Below, piece by piece: positions 1 through 5,760 of a stretch of 6,743 nucleotides of DNA (positions are counted from its first letter, which is position 1; every line of letters begins with the position of its first letter). A model generated the notes under the pieces. That model was not told the DNA's origin. It made no database searches and saw only the letters and a program-made list of their open reading frames with translations. The translations under genes and the position numbers were made by a program. The stretch spans positions 1 to 6,743 of the forward strand of contig WBXE01000129.1 in NCBI GenBank assembly GCA_008932955.1, read 5' to 3'. This DNA comes from Verrucomicrobiota bacterium. Lineage in GTDB: Bacteria; Verrucomicrobiota; Verrucomicrobiia; Verrucomicrobiales; Akkermansiaceae.

Positions 1-285
1 ACCTCAGTGGTTAAAAATCTCCGCAGCACCCCAAACCTCCCGCGCTTCTCACCCAGAAAAACTCAGTGCCTTCAGTGGTTCTCAGTGACCTCAGTGGTTA
101 AAAATCTCCGCAGCACCCCAAACTTCCCGCGCTTCTCACCCAGAAAAACTCAGTGCCTTCAGTGCCTTCAGTGGTTCTCAGTGACCTCAGTGGTTAAAAT
201 TCTCCGCAGCACCCCAAACCTCCCGCAGCGCTCAACTTCAAAATCAGCAGTGGTTCAAATTCTCCAAGCTACCCCAATCCTCGCC
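1..285. repeat. Degenerate tandem repeat array, about 87-96 bp units
   Basis: Units begin at 1, 88 and 184, each opening with ACCTCAGTGGTTAAAA and continuing CTCCGCAGCACCCCAAAC. A shortened, diverged fourth copy lies at about 248-285. The first period is 87 bases. The second is 96 because a 9-base TTCAGTGCC subunit is duplicated at about 158-170. Each unit contains several internal CAGTG submotifs. On the minus strand the unit reads TTAACCACTGAGG, which resembles the short AACCACAGAG-type dispersed sequence common in intergenic DNA of Verrucomicrobia and some other bacteria (from memory, not searched). The array fills the 299 bases before the dehydrogenase gene. I see no credible gene, promoter or Shine-Dalgarno there. 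The array may continue upstream of the window. Confidence 0.85.
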
Positions 286-299
286 ATTTCTCTACTCCC

Positions 300-1766
300 A
301 TGAGTCTCGATCAAGATCAAATCAAAGTCATCGTAGAAGCCGTTGTCTCGCGCTTGGTTAGCGCCAACGGCTCGGCGCCGACGCCCAAGCCGGATTGCGG
401 CTGCGCCAAGACCTCTGCCAAGGCGGCTATCAGCGGCAAGTTCGGCGTCTTCAGTTGTGTCAATCAAGCTGCGGAAGCCGCCACTGACGCCCATCAGCAA
501 CTGCGCAAACTCGGCATCGCCGGCCGCGCCAAGGTCATTGCGATAGTTAAAGGGTTGGCGGTTGGCAATGCGGAGGCATGGGGCCGGTTCGAGATGGAAG
601 AAACCAAGATTGGCCGCATCGATCACAAGATTGCCAAGCTGCTCATCACCAAGGATGTGCCCGGCACCGAGTGGCTGCGCCCGGATGCCATGAGTGGCGA
701 TGGCGGCATCACCTTGGAAGAATACGCGCCCTTCGGCGTGATCGGCGCGATTCTGCCCGTCACCCACTCGGTGCCCACTCTAACCGGCAACGTCATCAGC
801 ATGGTGGCTGCCGGCAACTCGATTGTCTTCAACCCCCATCCCGGCGGCGCACGCAGCGCGGCGCTGGCTGTGCGTGCCTACAACGAGGCGATCTATCGGG
901 CTATCGGCATCGACAACATCATCACCACCATCGAGCAGCCGTCGTTGGAGTCGTTCGATCTGCTGTGCAAAAACCCGCTTGTCTCTTTGTTGGCCATTAC
1001 CGGCGGCCCCGCCGTGGTCAATGCCGCAATGAAATCCGGCAAACGCGCGATCTGCGCCGGCCCCGGCAATCCCACCGTGGTGGTGGATGAAACGGCCGAC
1101 CTGGCCAAGGCCGCGCGCCATATCATCGAGGGTGCGGCATTTGACAACAACTTGTTATGCATCGGTGAGAAGGCGGTTTTTGTGTTAGGCTCGGTGTACA
1201 AACGGTTTTGCGAGGAACTCGAACAAGCCGGTGCCGCCCGCCTCAACGCCCAACAACTCGAGAAGCTCACCGCCGCCGCCTTTACCTTTCAGCCCGGTGA
1301 TGGCGGTTGCTCGCATCCAGTGCTCAACCGCTCGCTGGTGGGTGCAGATCCCGGCAAGCTCGCGGTGCAAGCGGGAACGTCGGTGCCATCCGGCACGCAA
1401 TTATTGTTTGCCGAGACGGATGCCGATCACGCATTCGTGCAGGAAGAACAGATGATGCCGATGCTGCCGATCGTGGCGGTGCCGGATTTCGTCACGGCGG
1501 TGCGCGAGGCCAAGCGAGCCGAGCACAACTACCGTCACTCCGCCATCATCCACACCAAGGACGTGGATCACATGACCTACATGGCCAGGGAAATGGACAC
1601 CACGTTGTTTGTGAAAAACGGTCCGTCGGTTGCCGGCTTGGGGCTTGGCGGCGAAGGCTATCTGTCCTACTCCATCGCCACCACCACCGGCGAAGGCATC
1701 ACCACTCCCAAAACCTTCACCCGGATCCGCCGCTGCGTCCTCGTCGAGAACCTGCGCATTATCTGA
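300..1766 (+). CDS. CoA-acylating aldehyde dehydrogenase, PduP/EutE-like, BMC-associated
   Basis: This 488-residue protein is a full-length member of the EutE/PduP family, which oxidises an aldehyde to an acyl-CoA with NAD+ and CoA. In PV-type microcompartments the substrate is L-lactaldehyde and the product lactyl-CoA. Residues 3-22 form an amphipathic helix (LDQDQIKVIVEAVVSRL) typical of the N-terminal encapsulation peptide that targets PduP to the shell lumen. A Pro/Cys linker follows (C33, C35), and the catalytic domain starts near residue 45. Diagnostic motifs include ITGGPAVV, GPGNPTVVVDETADL and the active-site segment FDNNLLCIGEK with the presumed nucleophile C287. The C-terminal part (NGPSVAGLGLGGEGY, then TTTGEGITTPKTFTR) is also typical. 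The start is ATG, with no Shine-Dalgarno. The next gene begins 8 bases after the stop, implying co-transcription. Substrate is inferred from the aldolase downstream. Confidence 0.95.
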   Translation: MSLDQDQIKVIVEAVVSRLVSANGSAPTPKPDCGCAKTSAKAAISGKFGVFSCVNQAAEAATDAHQQLRKLGIAGRAKVIAIVKGLAVGNAEAWGRFEMEETKIGRIDHKIAKLLITKDVPGTEWLRPDAMSGDGGITLEEYAPFGVIGAILPVTHSVPTLTGNVISMVAAGNSIVFNPHPGGARSAALAVRAYNEAIYRAIGIDNIITTIEQPSLESFDLLCKNPLVSLLAITGGPAVVNAAMKSGKRAICAGPGNPTVVVDETADLAKAARHIIEGAAFDNNLLCIGEKAVFVLGSVYKRFCEELEQAGAARLNAQQLEKLTAAAFTFQPGDGGCSHPVLNRSLVGADPGKLAVQAGTSVPSGTQLLFAETDADHAFVQEEQMMPMLPIVAVPDFVTAVREAKRAEHNYRHSAIIHTKDVDHMTYMAREMDTTLFVKNGPSVAGLGLGGEGYLSYSIATTTGEGITTPKTFTRIRRCVLVENLRII

Positions 1767-1774
1767 TCACAACC

Positions 1775-2029
1775 ATGATCCTCGCCCAAGTCGTTGGCCA
1801 TGCAGTCAGCAGTCATGCCCATCCCTCGCTCAAGGGATGCAAGCTGATGCTGTGCCAGCCGCTGGATGCCGAGCGCCGCATCAGCGGGGCTCCGGTGGTG
1901 GCCATTGACCTGTTTGGCGCCGGTCTTCACTCCGAGGTCTTTGTTTCTACCGACGGCTTGGGGGCCCGCCACATCGTCCACGACGACTCCTCGCCCATCC
2001 GCAATTTTATTCAAGGAGTGGTGGATTGA
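1775..2029 (+). CDS. BMC-P shell protein, EutN/CcmL family (first copy)
   Basis: This 84-residue protein belongs to the EutN/CcmL (Pfam EutN_CcmL) family of pentamers that cap the vertices of bacterial microcompartments. Visible family features are the opening MILAQVVGHAVSS, the segment LKGCKLMLCQPLD, the strand VVAIDLFGAGLHSEVFV and the closing SSPIRNFIQGVVD, which matches the family's usual SPxR...I.GIVD ending. The length is normal and the frame intact. I chose the ATG at 1775 because it lies 8 bases after the dehydrogenase stop and gives the canonical N-terminus; the open frame extends further upstream only as a shadow of the dehydrogenase. The stop codon (2027-2029) lies inside the left arm of the inverted repeat that follows. 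It is one of two different BMC-P paralogues here, as is usual in PV-type loci, which encode several. Confidence 0.93.
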   Translation: MILAQVVGHAVSSHAHPSLKGCKLMLCQPLDAERRISGAPVVAIDLFGAGLHSEVFVSTDGLGARHIVHDDSSPIRNFIQGVVD

Positions 2030-2200
2030 GACAGAAGATCGCTTCGCTCCCAGACAGAAGACAACAAACCACAGCAATTCGTGAACAAACAACAAATGCC
2101 ATGCCCTGCAAGAGGCCAAGCCGAAGCTTCTCCGGCATCTTGCCTCTCGAGGTCCTGTGTCTTTTTCTGCTCGTCTCTTGTCTTCTGTCTTCTGTCTCAA
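2026..2200. repeat. Nested inverted-repeat element between the two BMC-P genes
   Basis: Two 13-base inverted pairs are exact. TTGAGACAGAAGA at 2026-2038 pairs with 2188-2200, and AGACAGAAGACAA at 2052-2064 pairs with 2178-2190. Further CTTCTGTCT copies follow to about 2213. At the centre an imperfect palindrome at 2112-2146 (GAGGCCAAGCCGAAG ... CTTGCCTC) can form its own hairpin. The layout is that of a small non-autonomous, MITE-like or dispersed palindromic repeat. The AGACAGAAGAC motif recalls short repeats in verrucomicrobial intergenic DNA (from memory). No target-site duplication is obvious. The left arm overlaps the stop codon of the upstream gene, and the right side ends about 20 bases before the next start. 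Confidence 0.75.
2112..2146 (+). other. Central imperfect hairpin of the inverted-repeat element
   Basis: The sequence runs from GAGGCCAAG to CTTGCCTC around the palindromic core GAAGCTTC, with small bulges on each side. It sits at the centre of the nested inverted repeat. In an mRNA spanning both BMC-P genes it could form a stable structure. There is no following T-run, so it is not a typical Rho-independent terminator. Confidence 0.5.
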
Positions 2201-2220
2201 AGTCTTCTGTCTTGCCCCTA

Positions 2221-2526
2221 ATGCGCGTCGCCCAAGTCATCGGTCGAGTAACCCTCAACCTCCAGGATCCCTCCTTCAAAGGTGGGCGCTGGTTGATGGT
2301 CAATCCCCTGGATGCGGGCCAATTCAACGACGCCTGCCGGCAAGCACCCGCACTCTCCACGCAGCATTCGCTCATCGCTTACGATAACATCGGGGCCAGC
2401 GACGGCGATATTGTCGGCATCGTTGAGGGAGCCGAGGCCACCGCGCCATTTGATTTCCCCATTCCCATCGACGCCATCACCGTCGCTATTTTTGATTCAC
2501 TCTCTTATCAACCACCTGTTGTCTAA
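2221..2526 (+). CDS. BMC-P shell protein, EutN/CcmL family (second copy)
   Basis: This 101-residue protein is a second EutN/CcmL-type pentameric vertex protein, clearly diverged from the first copy. Its family features are the opening MRVAQVIGRVTLNLQDPSFKG, then GGRWLMVNPLD, a strand SLIAYDNIGASDGDIVGIVEG and the segment GAEATAPFDFPIPIDAITVAIFD; the last is longer than in the first copy and matches the longer PV-type BMC-P subclass. The start at 2221 is chosen because it gives the conserved N-terminus. The frame stays open upstream into the repeat, including an in-frame ATG at 2101, but that would add a repeat-encoded hydrophobic peptide with no family support. No Shine-Dalgarno is visible; the leader is pyrimidine-rich repeat sequence. 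The aldolase starts 25 bases after the stop. Confidence 0.92.
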   Translation: MRVAQVIGRVTLNLQDPSFKGGRWLMVNPLDAGQFNDACRQAPALSTQHSLIAYDNIGASDGDIVGIVEGAEATAPFDFPIPIDAITVAIFDSLSYQPPVV

Positions 2527-2551
2527 CTCACCTATCTAACATTATTATCGC

Positions 2552-3640
2552 ATGACCAAGAAAGTCTTCACCGCCGCCGATATGGAAGCCTACCTCAGAT
2601 CCGGCAAGTCCGCTGCTGATCTGCCGAAAGATGTTCTTCTAACACCTTCCGCAAAGGATGTGCTGCGCGATGGTCTAGGCCAGGTGCGTGCCGGGGCTGC
2701 CACCGCCGCGGCATCCGCCAGCGAGTATAGCGAGCCGATTCTGCCCGATTACGAGTACCACTGGACGCCCGGCAAAGACCCCAAGAGCCCGGCGGAGATT
2801 CAGGCATTTTTCAACTCGCCGGCCATTGTGGCTATCAAGCAACGCATGGTGGACATTGGCAAGCGGATGTGGGCCCGCGAGTACACCGATGGCAATGGCG
2901 GCAATCTAACCATCCGGGTGGGTGACAACCTGGTGCTGTGCACGCCGACGCTAGTTTCCAAGGGTTTCATGACTGTGGAACAAATGTGTCTGGTGGATAT
3001 GGAAGGCAAACAACTGGCCGGCAAGTACAAGCGCACCTCCGAGTGCATGACCCACTTGGCCATCATGAAGCGCCAACCCAAGGCCAAGGCCTGCTGCCAC
3101 GCGCATCCGCCGCACGGCACCGCCTTTGCTGTGGCTGGTGTGCAACCTCCGACGTGCATGATTCCCGAGGCCGAGGTGTTTCTCGGACAGATCGGCATGT
3201 CCGAATACCAGACACCCGGCAGTGCTGCCAACGCCGAAGTCGTCGGCAATGCCGCCGTCGATCACATGGCCGTGCTGATGGTCAACCACGGTGTGATCAC
3301 CTGGGGCAAGGACGTCGAGGACGCCTATTGGAAAATGGAAAACGTCGAGTCTTACTGCAAAACCGTGTGGGTGGCCTCGCAGCTCAAGGGCGGCAATCTG
3401 CTCACCATCACCGGTGGTCAGGCCAAGGAGCTCATCGGTCTGCGCAAATCCTTGGGCATGGACGACAAGCGTGCCTCTTGGAAAGAATGCGAACTATGCG
3501 ACAACTCGGATTTTCAACCTGGCACGGTCTGCCATATTCCGGCCGCCGGCGCCACGTCTAGCAGCGCTGCGGCACTCAACCCCGAAGCGGAACAACTCGT
3601 CAAATCCCTCACCGAGCAAATTCTCGCCTCGATGAAATAG
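2552..3640 (+). CDS. Class II (FucA/RhaD-like) aldolase with BMC-type extensions
   Basis: This 362-residue protein has a class II aldolase/adducin domain at about residues 91-310. It carries the expected metal-site pattern: catalytic Glu in TSE (E164), HAHPPH (H183 and H185) and a third His in VNHGVITWG (H246), corresponding to E73, H92, H94 and H155 of E. coli fuculose-1-phosphate aldolase. It should cleave L-fuculose- or L-rhamnulose-1-phosphate to dihydroxyacetone phosphate and L-lactaldehyde. At 362 residues it is much longer than the roughly 215 of FucA. Residues 1-90 include VFTAADMEAYL and a LLTPSAKD motif of a kind recurring in BMC-associated proteins. The C-terminus has a C313-x2-C316 pair, C327, a Ser/Ala linker and a final amphipathic helix (about 342-362) resembling an encapsulation peptide. 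It is very probably the BMC signature aldolase; exact substrate is inferred. Confidence 0.93.
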   Translation: MTKKVFTAADMEAYLRSGKSAADLPKDVLLTPSAKDVLRDGLGQVRAGAATAAASASEYSEPILPDYEYHWTPGKDPKSPAEIQAFFNSPAIVAIKQRMVDIGKRMWAREYTDGNGGNLTIRVGDNLVLCTPTLVSKGFMTVEQMCLVDMEGKQLAGKYKRTSECMTHLAIMKRQPKAKACCHAHPPHGTAFAVAGVQPPTCMIPEAEVFLGQIGMSEYQTPGSAANAEVVGNAAVDHMAVLMVNHGVITWGKDVEDAYWKMENVESYCKTVWVASQLKGGNLLTITGGQAKELIGLRKSLGMDDKRASWKECELCDNSDFQPGTVCHIPAAGATSSSAAALNPEAEQLVKSLTEQILASMK

Positions 3641-3651
3641 GCTCAGGCGCA

Positions 3652-3665
3652 GCGGCGATCGCCGC
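3652..3665 (+). other. Perfect 14-base palindrome after the aldolase gene
   Basis: GCGGCGATCGCCGC begins 12 bases after the aldolase stop codon. As RNA it would form a 5-bp GC stem with a GATC loop. There is no T-run behind it, so it is at best a weak or Rho-assisted terminator, or part of the repeat cluster that follows. Confidence 0.35.
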
Positions 3666-3685
3666 CCTAGTCTTGTGAGCAAGGA

Positions 3686-3788
3686 GGAGCGCCGGCTTGA
3701 GCCGGCCTGCTCATGGAACGCGCAAGAGTAAGCCGCCAAGCGGCCGCTTTGCTCTGTGCATGGGCATGCCGGCTAAAGCCAGCGCTCC
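3686..3788. repeat. BIME-like inverted pair of 30-base palindromic repeats
   Basis: The 30 bases at 3686-3715 (opening GGAGCGCCGGCTTGAGCCGG) and the reverse complement of 3759-3788 (opening GGAGCGCTGGCTTTAGCCGG) match at 26 of 30 positions. Each unit folds into its own hairpin: GCCGGC-TTGA-GCCGGC at 3691-3706 with a GAGC/GCTC outer clamp in the first, and GGCT-AA-AGCC at 3771-3780 in the second. Between them lies the palindrome AAGCGGCCGCTT (3738-3749). This head-to-head pairing of short palindromic units resembles REP/BIME elements. No coding potential is evident; it fills most of the gap between the aldolase and the TonB-like gene. Confidence 0.75.
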
Positions 3789-3814
3789 ATGAGATGGTCT
3801 GACGATCGCCCGCG

Positions 3815-3863
3815 ACGCATGTTTCCCGGGTTGCAGTGAGCGGGAAAAACGGGCACGCTGCGT
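3815..3863 (+). other. Stem-loop just upstream of the TonB-like start
   Basis: TTTCCCG at 3822-3828 pairs with CGGGAAA at 3841-3847 across a 12-base loop, and ACGCA at 3815-3819 can pair with TGCGT at 3859-3863 as an outer clamp. The structure ends 9 bases before the chosen ATG at 3873. It could influence translation initiation or be another member of the local repeat cluster. No promoter elements could be identified with confidence nearby. Confidence 0.3.
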
Positions 3864-3872
3864 GTGTTGGCC

Positions 3873-5054
3873 ATGTCATCGCACGCAACAGTCATCAAGC
3901 GGGGAGAGGGGCGCCTGTGGGCGGCCGCGCTCGGGCTCTCGCTGTTGTGTAATGCCGGGCTGTTGGTGGTGGGGGGAATGGCGTTTGTTGATTCCCACCC
4001 CTTCGACCATCCCACGCCGCTAGCCACCGCGCCGCGCGAAACCCTGCGCTTTATCGCCCCGGAACTTGCCGAAACGCCCAGCGAGCCTGCCGTCGCGCCC
4101 AGCAGCGCGGCTACGGCCGAGGTCGTCGCGCAAGCCGCTAAGGAAGTGATGGCGGCGAGGCAAGCGGCGGGTTTTGCGCGCAGCTCCGACGATCAGCGCG
4201 GCAAACGTCCGGACCACCCGGCCTTCATCGGGGAGCGCGATACCGAGGCGACCAGTGATGCCACCCCGGACCCACGCGCCCCAGCAATGCCGGCCCAGAC
4301 GGGTGTTCAGCCCCGCCACCCCGGTGACTTTGAAACCACCCAAAGCGATTACCAAGAGGGAGTGCTCACGGATGCCGCCGCGCCCGCTGCGGAGTTACAG
4401 TCGCCCAGCGCCGCTTCAGCCGCCCCGGGCGCCAGCGGCGAGGTCAAGGCCGCACCGGGAAGTGCCGCCGCGCTGGCCAGCCCGCCACTGCCAACGCGTT
4501 TGGCCGAGGGGTCCAATCCGGTGGATATCCCGGTGCCGCTCAGTCACTCGCAGCCAGCGCCCACGCCGGGCCCCGAGGCCGAACCGCGCACGGGCATCCC
4601 TGATGGCCTGCCCACAGCCGACGCCCTCAAGCCGACCCACGCTACGCCGACCCACCAGGATCCGCTGAAAGACCCGGCCTTCCGCGGCCACCAGCGCAAG
4701 ACCGCCATGCAGGGGTCGATTTCGCGCCACGGCCGCAGCGCCTTGGATGTGGCCGACTCCCCGCTGGGCCGTTATCAGGCGACCATCGGCCGTGCGGTGG
4801 AGCTCGAATGGCAGCGCAACTGTGTGCGCAACCGCGACCTCATCACCCCCGGCTACCTCACGCTACGCTTTTTTGTCGATGCCAAAGGAAAGGTGCGCAA
4901 CGTCCTATGCGACGGTACCATGCAGACCGGCCAACTCCAAAAAAGTTTCACCATCGCCTCGATTTGCGATGCGGCCATTCCCGCCATGTCCGCCGAATTG
5001 GCCAAGGATTTTCAAGACGAACCGCTCGAGCTTACCTTCAACTTCTATTTCTAA
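3873..5054 (+). CDS. TonB/TolA-like energy transducer protein
   Basis: The 393-residue product has the architecture of a TonB- or TolA-type transducer. A short basic cytoplasmic N-terminus is followed by one membrane segment at about residues 15-38 (LWAAALGLSLLCNAGLLVV), a long Pro/Ala/Thr-rich low-complexity stretch (about 50-290) suited to spanning the periplasm, and a compact C-terminal domain (about 296-393: RYQATIGRAVELEW, then YLTLRFFVDAKGKV) ending in FNFYF. TonB-like C-terminal domains share the helix plus TLRF-VDADGKV strand pattern, but the classical YP motif of TonB is absent. Cysteines C317, C346 and C365 lie in this domain. An in-frame GTG at 3864 is an alternative start; neither has a Shine-Dalgarno. 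The ExbB-like gene follows after 23 bases. The family is assigned from architecture, context and weak motif similarity. Confidence 0.75.
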   Translation: MSSHATVIKRGEGRLWAAALGLSLLCNAGLLVVGGMAFVDSHPFDHPTPLATAPRETLRFIAPELAETPSEPAVAPSSAATAEVVAQAAKEVMAARQAAGFARSSDDQRGKRPDHPAFIGERDTEATSDATPDPRAPAMPAQTGVQPRHPGDFETTQSDYQEGVLTDAAAPAAELQSPSAASAAPGASGEVKAAPGSAAALASPPLPTRLAEGSNPVDIPVPLSHSQPAPTPGPEAEPRTGIPDGLPTADALKPTHATPTHQDPLKDPAFRGHQRKTAMQGSISRHGRSALDVADSPLGRYQATIGRAVELEWQRNCVRNRDLITPGYLTLRFFVDAKGKVRNVLCDGTMQTGQLQKSFTIASICDAAIPAMSAELAKDFQDEPLELTFNFYF

Positions 5055-5077
5055 CATATTACAGCCACCCCCTGACC

Positions 5078-5755
5078 ATGCACCACACCTTGTTGCTAGC
5101 TACCCTCGCACCCGTCGCCGATGCCTTCCAAGCCACTTGGTCGTTTCTCGAGAAAGGCGGGTTTTTCATGATTCCGTTAGCCGTTTGCTCGGTGGTCGGG
5201 ATCATGGTCATTCTCTACAAATTCCTCTCGCTGACGCGCCAGCGGGTTTTGCCAGCGGCGCTTGTCCGCGATGTTGAGGTCTTCGAGCAGCGGTTCGCCG
5301 ACAACACTGCCGATGCCATTGTGCGGCAGTTTCAAACCGGCCAAAGCACCTTGGCCCGCCTCTGCGCCGTGGCGATCAAGAGTCGCGACAAGACGGCTGC
5401 TGAAATCACCCAAGCCGTTGAATCCGCTGCCCGCGAGGAAAGTGTTCATCTGCATTCCGGCATCAGTGTGCTCGACGTGCTGGTCACCGTCGCGCCCTTG
5501 CTCGGCTTGCTGGGTTCCGCCTCCGGTCTGGTCGTTATATTCGAGGGCCTCGGCGAAACCACCGACCACGTGCTCGTGGCCCACGGCATTGCGGTGGCGC
5601 TGCACACCACGATTTTCGGCATAGTCACCGCGGTGGTGTGCGTGGTGGCCCATAGTTATTTTATTCGTCGCATTGAAAAACTCACGGTTCGGCTGGAATC
5701 GTTGCTCGGTGATTTTGTTCACGCCTGCCAATCCCGGCCATCCTCACCCCTCTGA
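5078..5755 (+). CDS. exbB: MotA/TolQ/ExbB-family proton channel protein
   Basis: This 225-residue inner-membrane protein belongs to the MotA/TolQ/ExbB family, whose oligomers with ExbD/TolR dimers convert proton-motive force into movement of TonB or TolA. There are three membrane segments, at about residues 28-50, 131-155 (VAPLLGLLGSASGLVVIF) and 171-193 (IAVALHTTIFGIVTAVVC). The APLLGLLG signature is the clearest family mark. By alignment with E. coli ExbB, the TM2 Thr (GTVWG, T148) is S147, the TM3 Thr (T181) is T178, but the conserved Glu of IAEAL (E176) is V173. The usual Pro of AIPA is also missing. ExbB versus TolQ is chosen from the neighbours, a TonB-like gene 23 bases upstream and an ExbD-like gene 5 bases downstream. 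No Shine-Dalgarno is apparent. Confidence 0.85.
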   Translation: MHHTLLLATLAPVADAFQATWSFLEKGGFFMIPLAVCSVVGIMVILYKFLSLTRQRVLPAALVRDVEVFEQRFADNTADAIVRQFQTGQSTLARLCAVAIKSRDKTAAEITQAVESAAREESVHLHSGISVLDVLVTVAPLLGLLGSASGLVVIFEGLGETTDHVLVAHGIAVALHTTIFGIVTAVVCVVAHSYFIRRIEKLTVRLESLLGDFVHACQSRPSSPL

Positions 5756-5760
5756 ATTCC

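Noticed and set aside
1..285. Possible CRISPR array
   Set aside because: The units are contiguous, about 90 bases long, degenerate and without unique spacers; no cas genes are present.
7..303. Open frame of 98 codons in the first 300 bases on the + strand
   Set aside because: It is a translation of the tandem repeat, gives a protein made of repeated KNLRSTPN-type blocks, and runs into the dehydrogenase start.
255..767. Minus-strand frame of 170 codons opposite the dehydrogenase
   Set aside because: It is a shadow of the highly supported + strand gene, with no recognisable motif.
2026..2220. N-terminal extension of the second BMC-P gene, including an in-frame ATG at 2101
   Set aside because: The extension is encoded by the inverted-repeat element. 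It yields a hydrophobic Leu/Ser/Val stretch that mimics a signal sequence but has no place in a cytosolic shell protein, and the family N-terminus begins at 2221.
3652..3712. Rho-independent terminator after the aldolase
   Set aside because: Strong hairpins are present, but none is followed by a T-run, so I list them as palindromes/repeats and not as a terminator.
3667..4027. Minus-strand frames across the aldolase/TonB-like gap
   Set aside because: They cover the BIME-like repeats and the 5' end of the + strand gene, and lack any family motif or start context.
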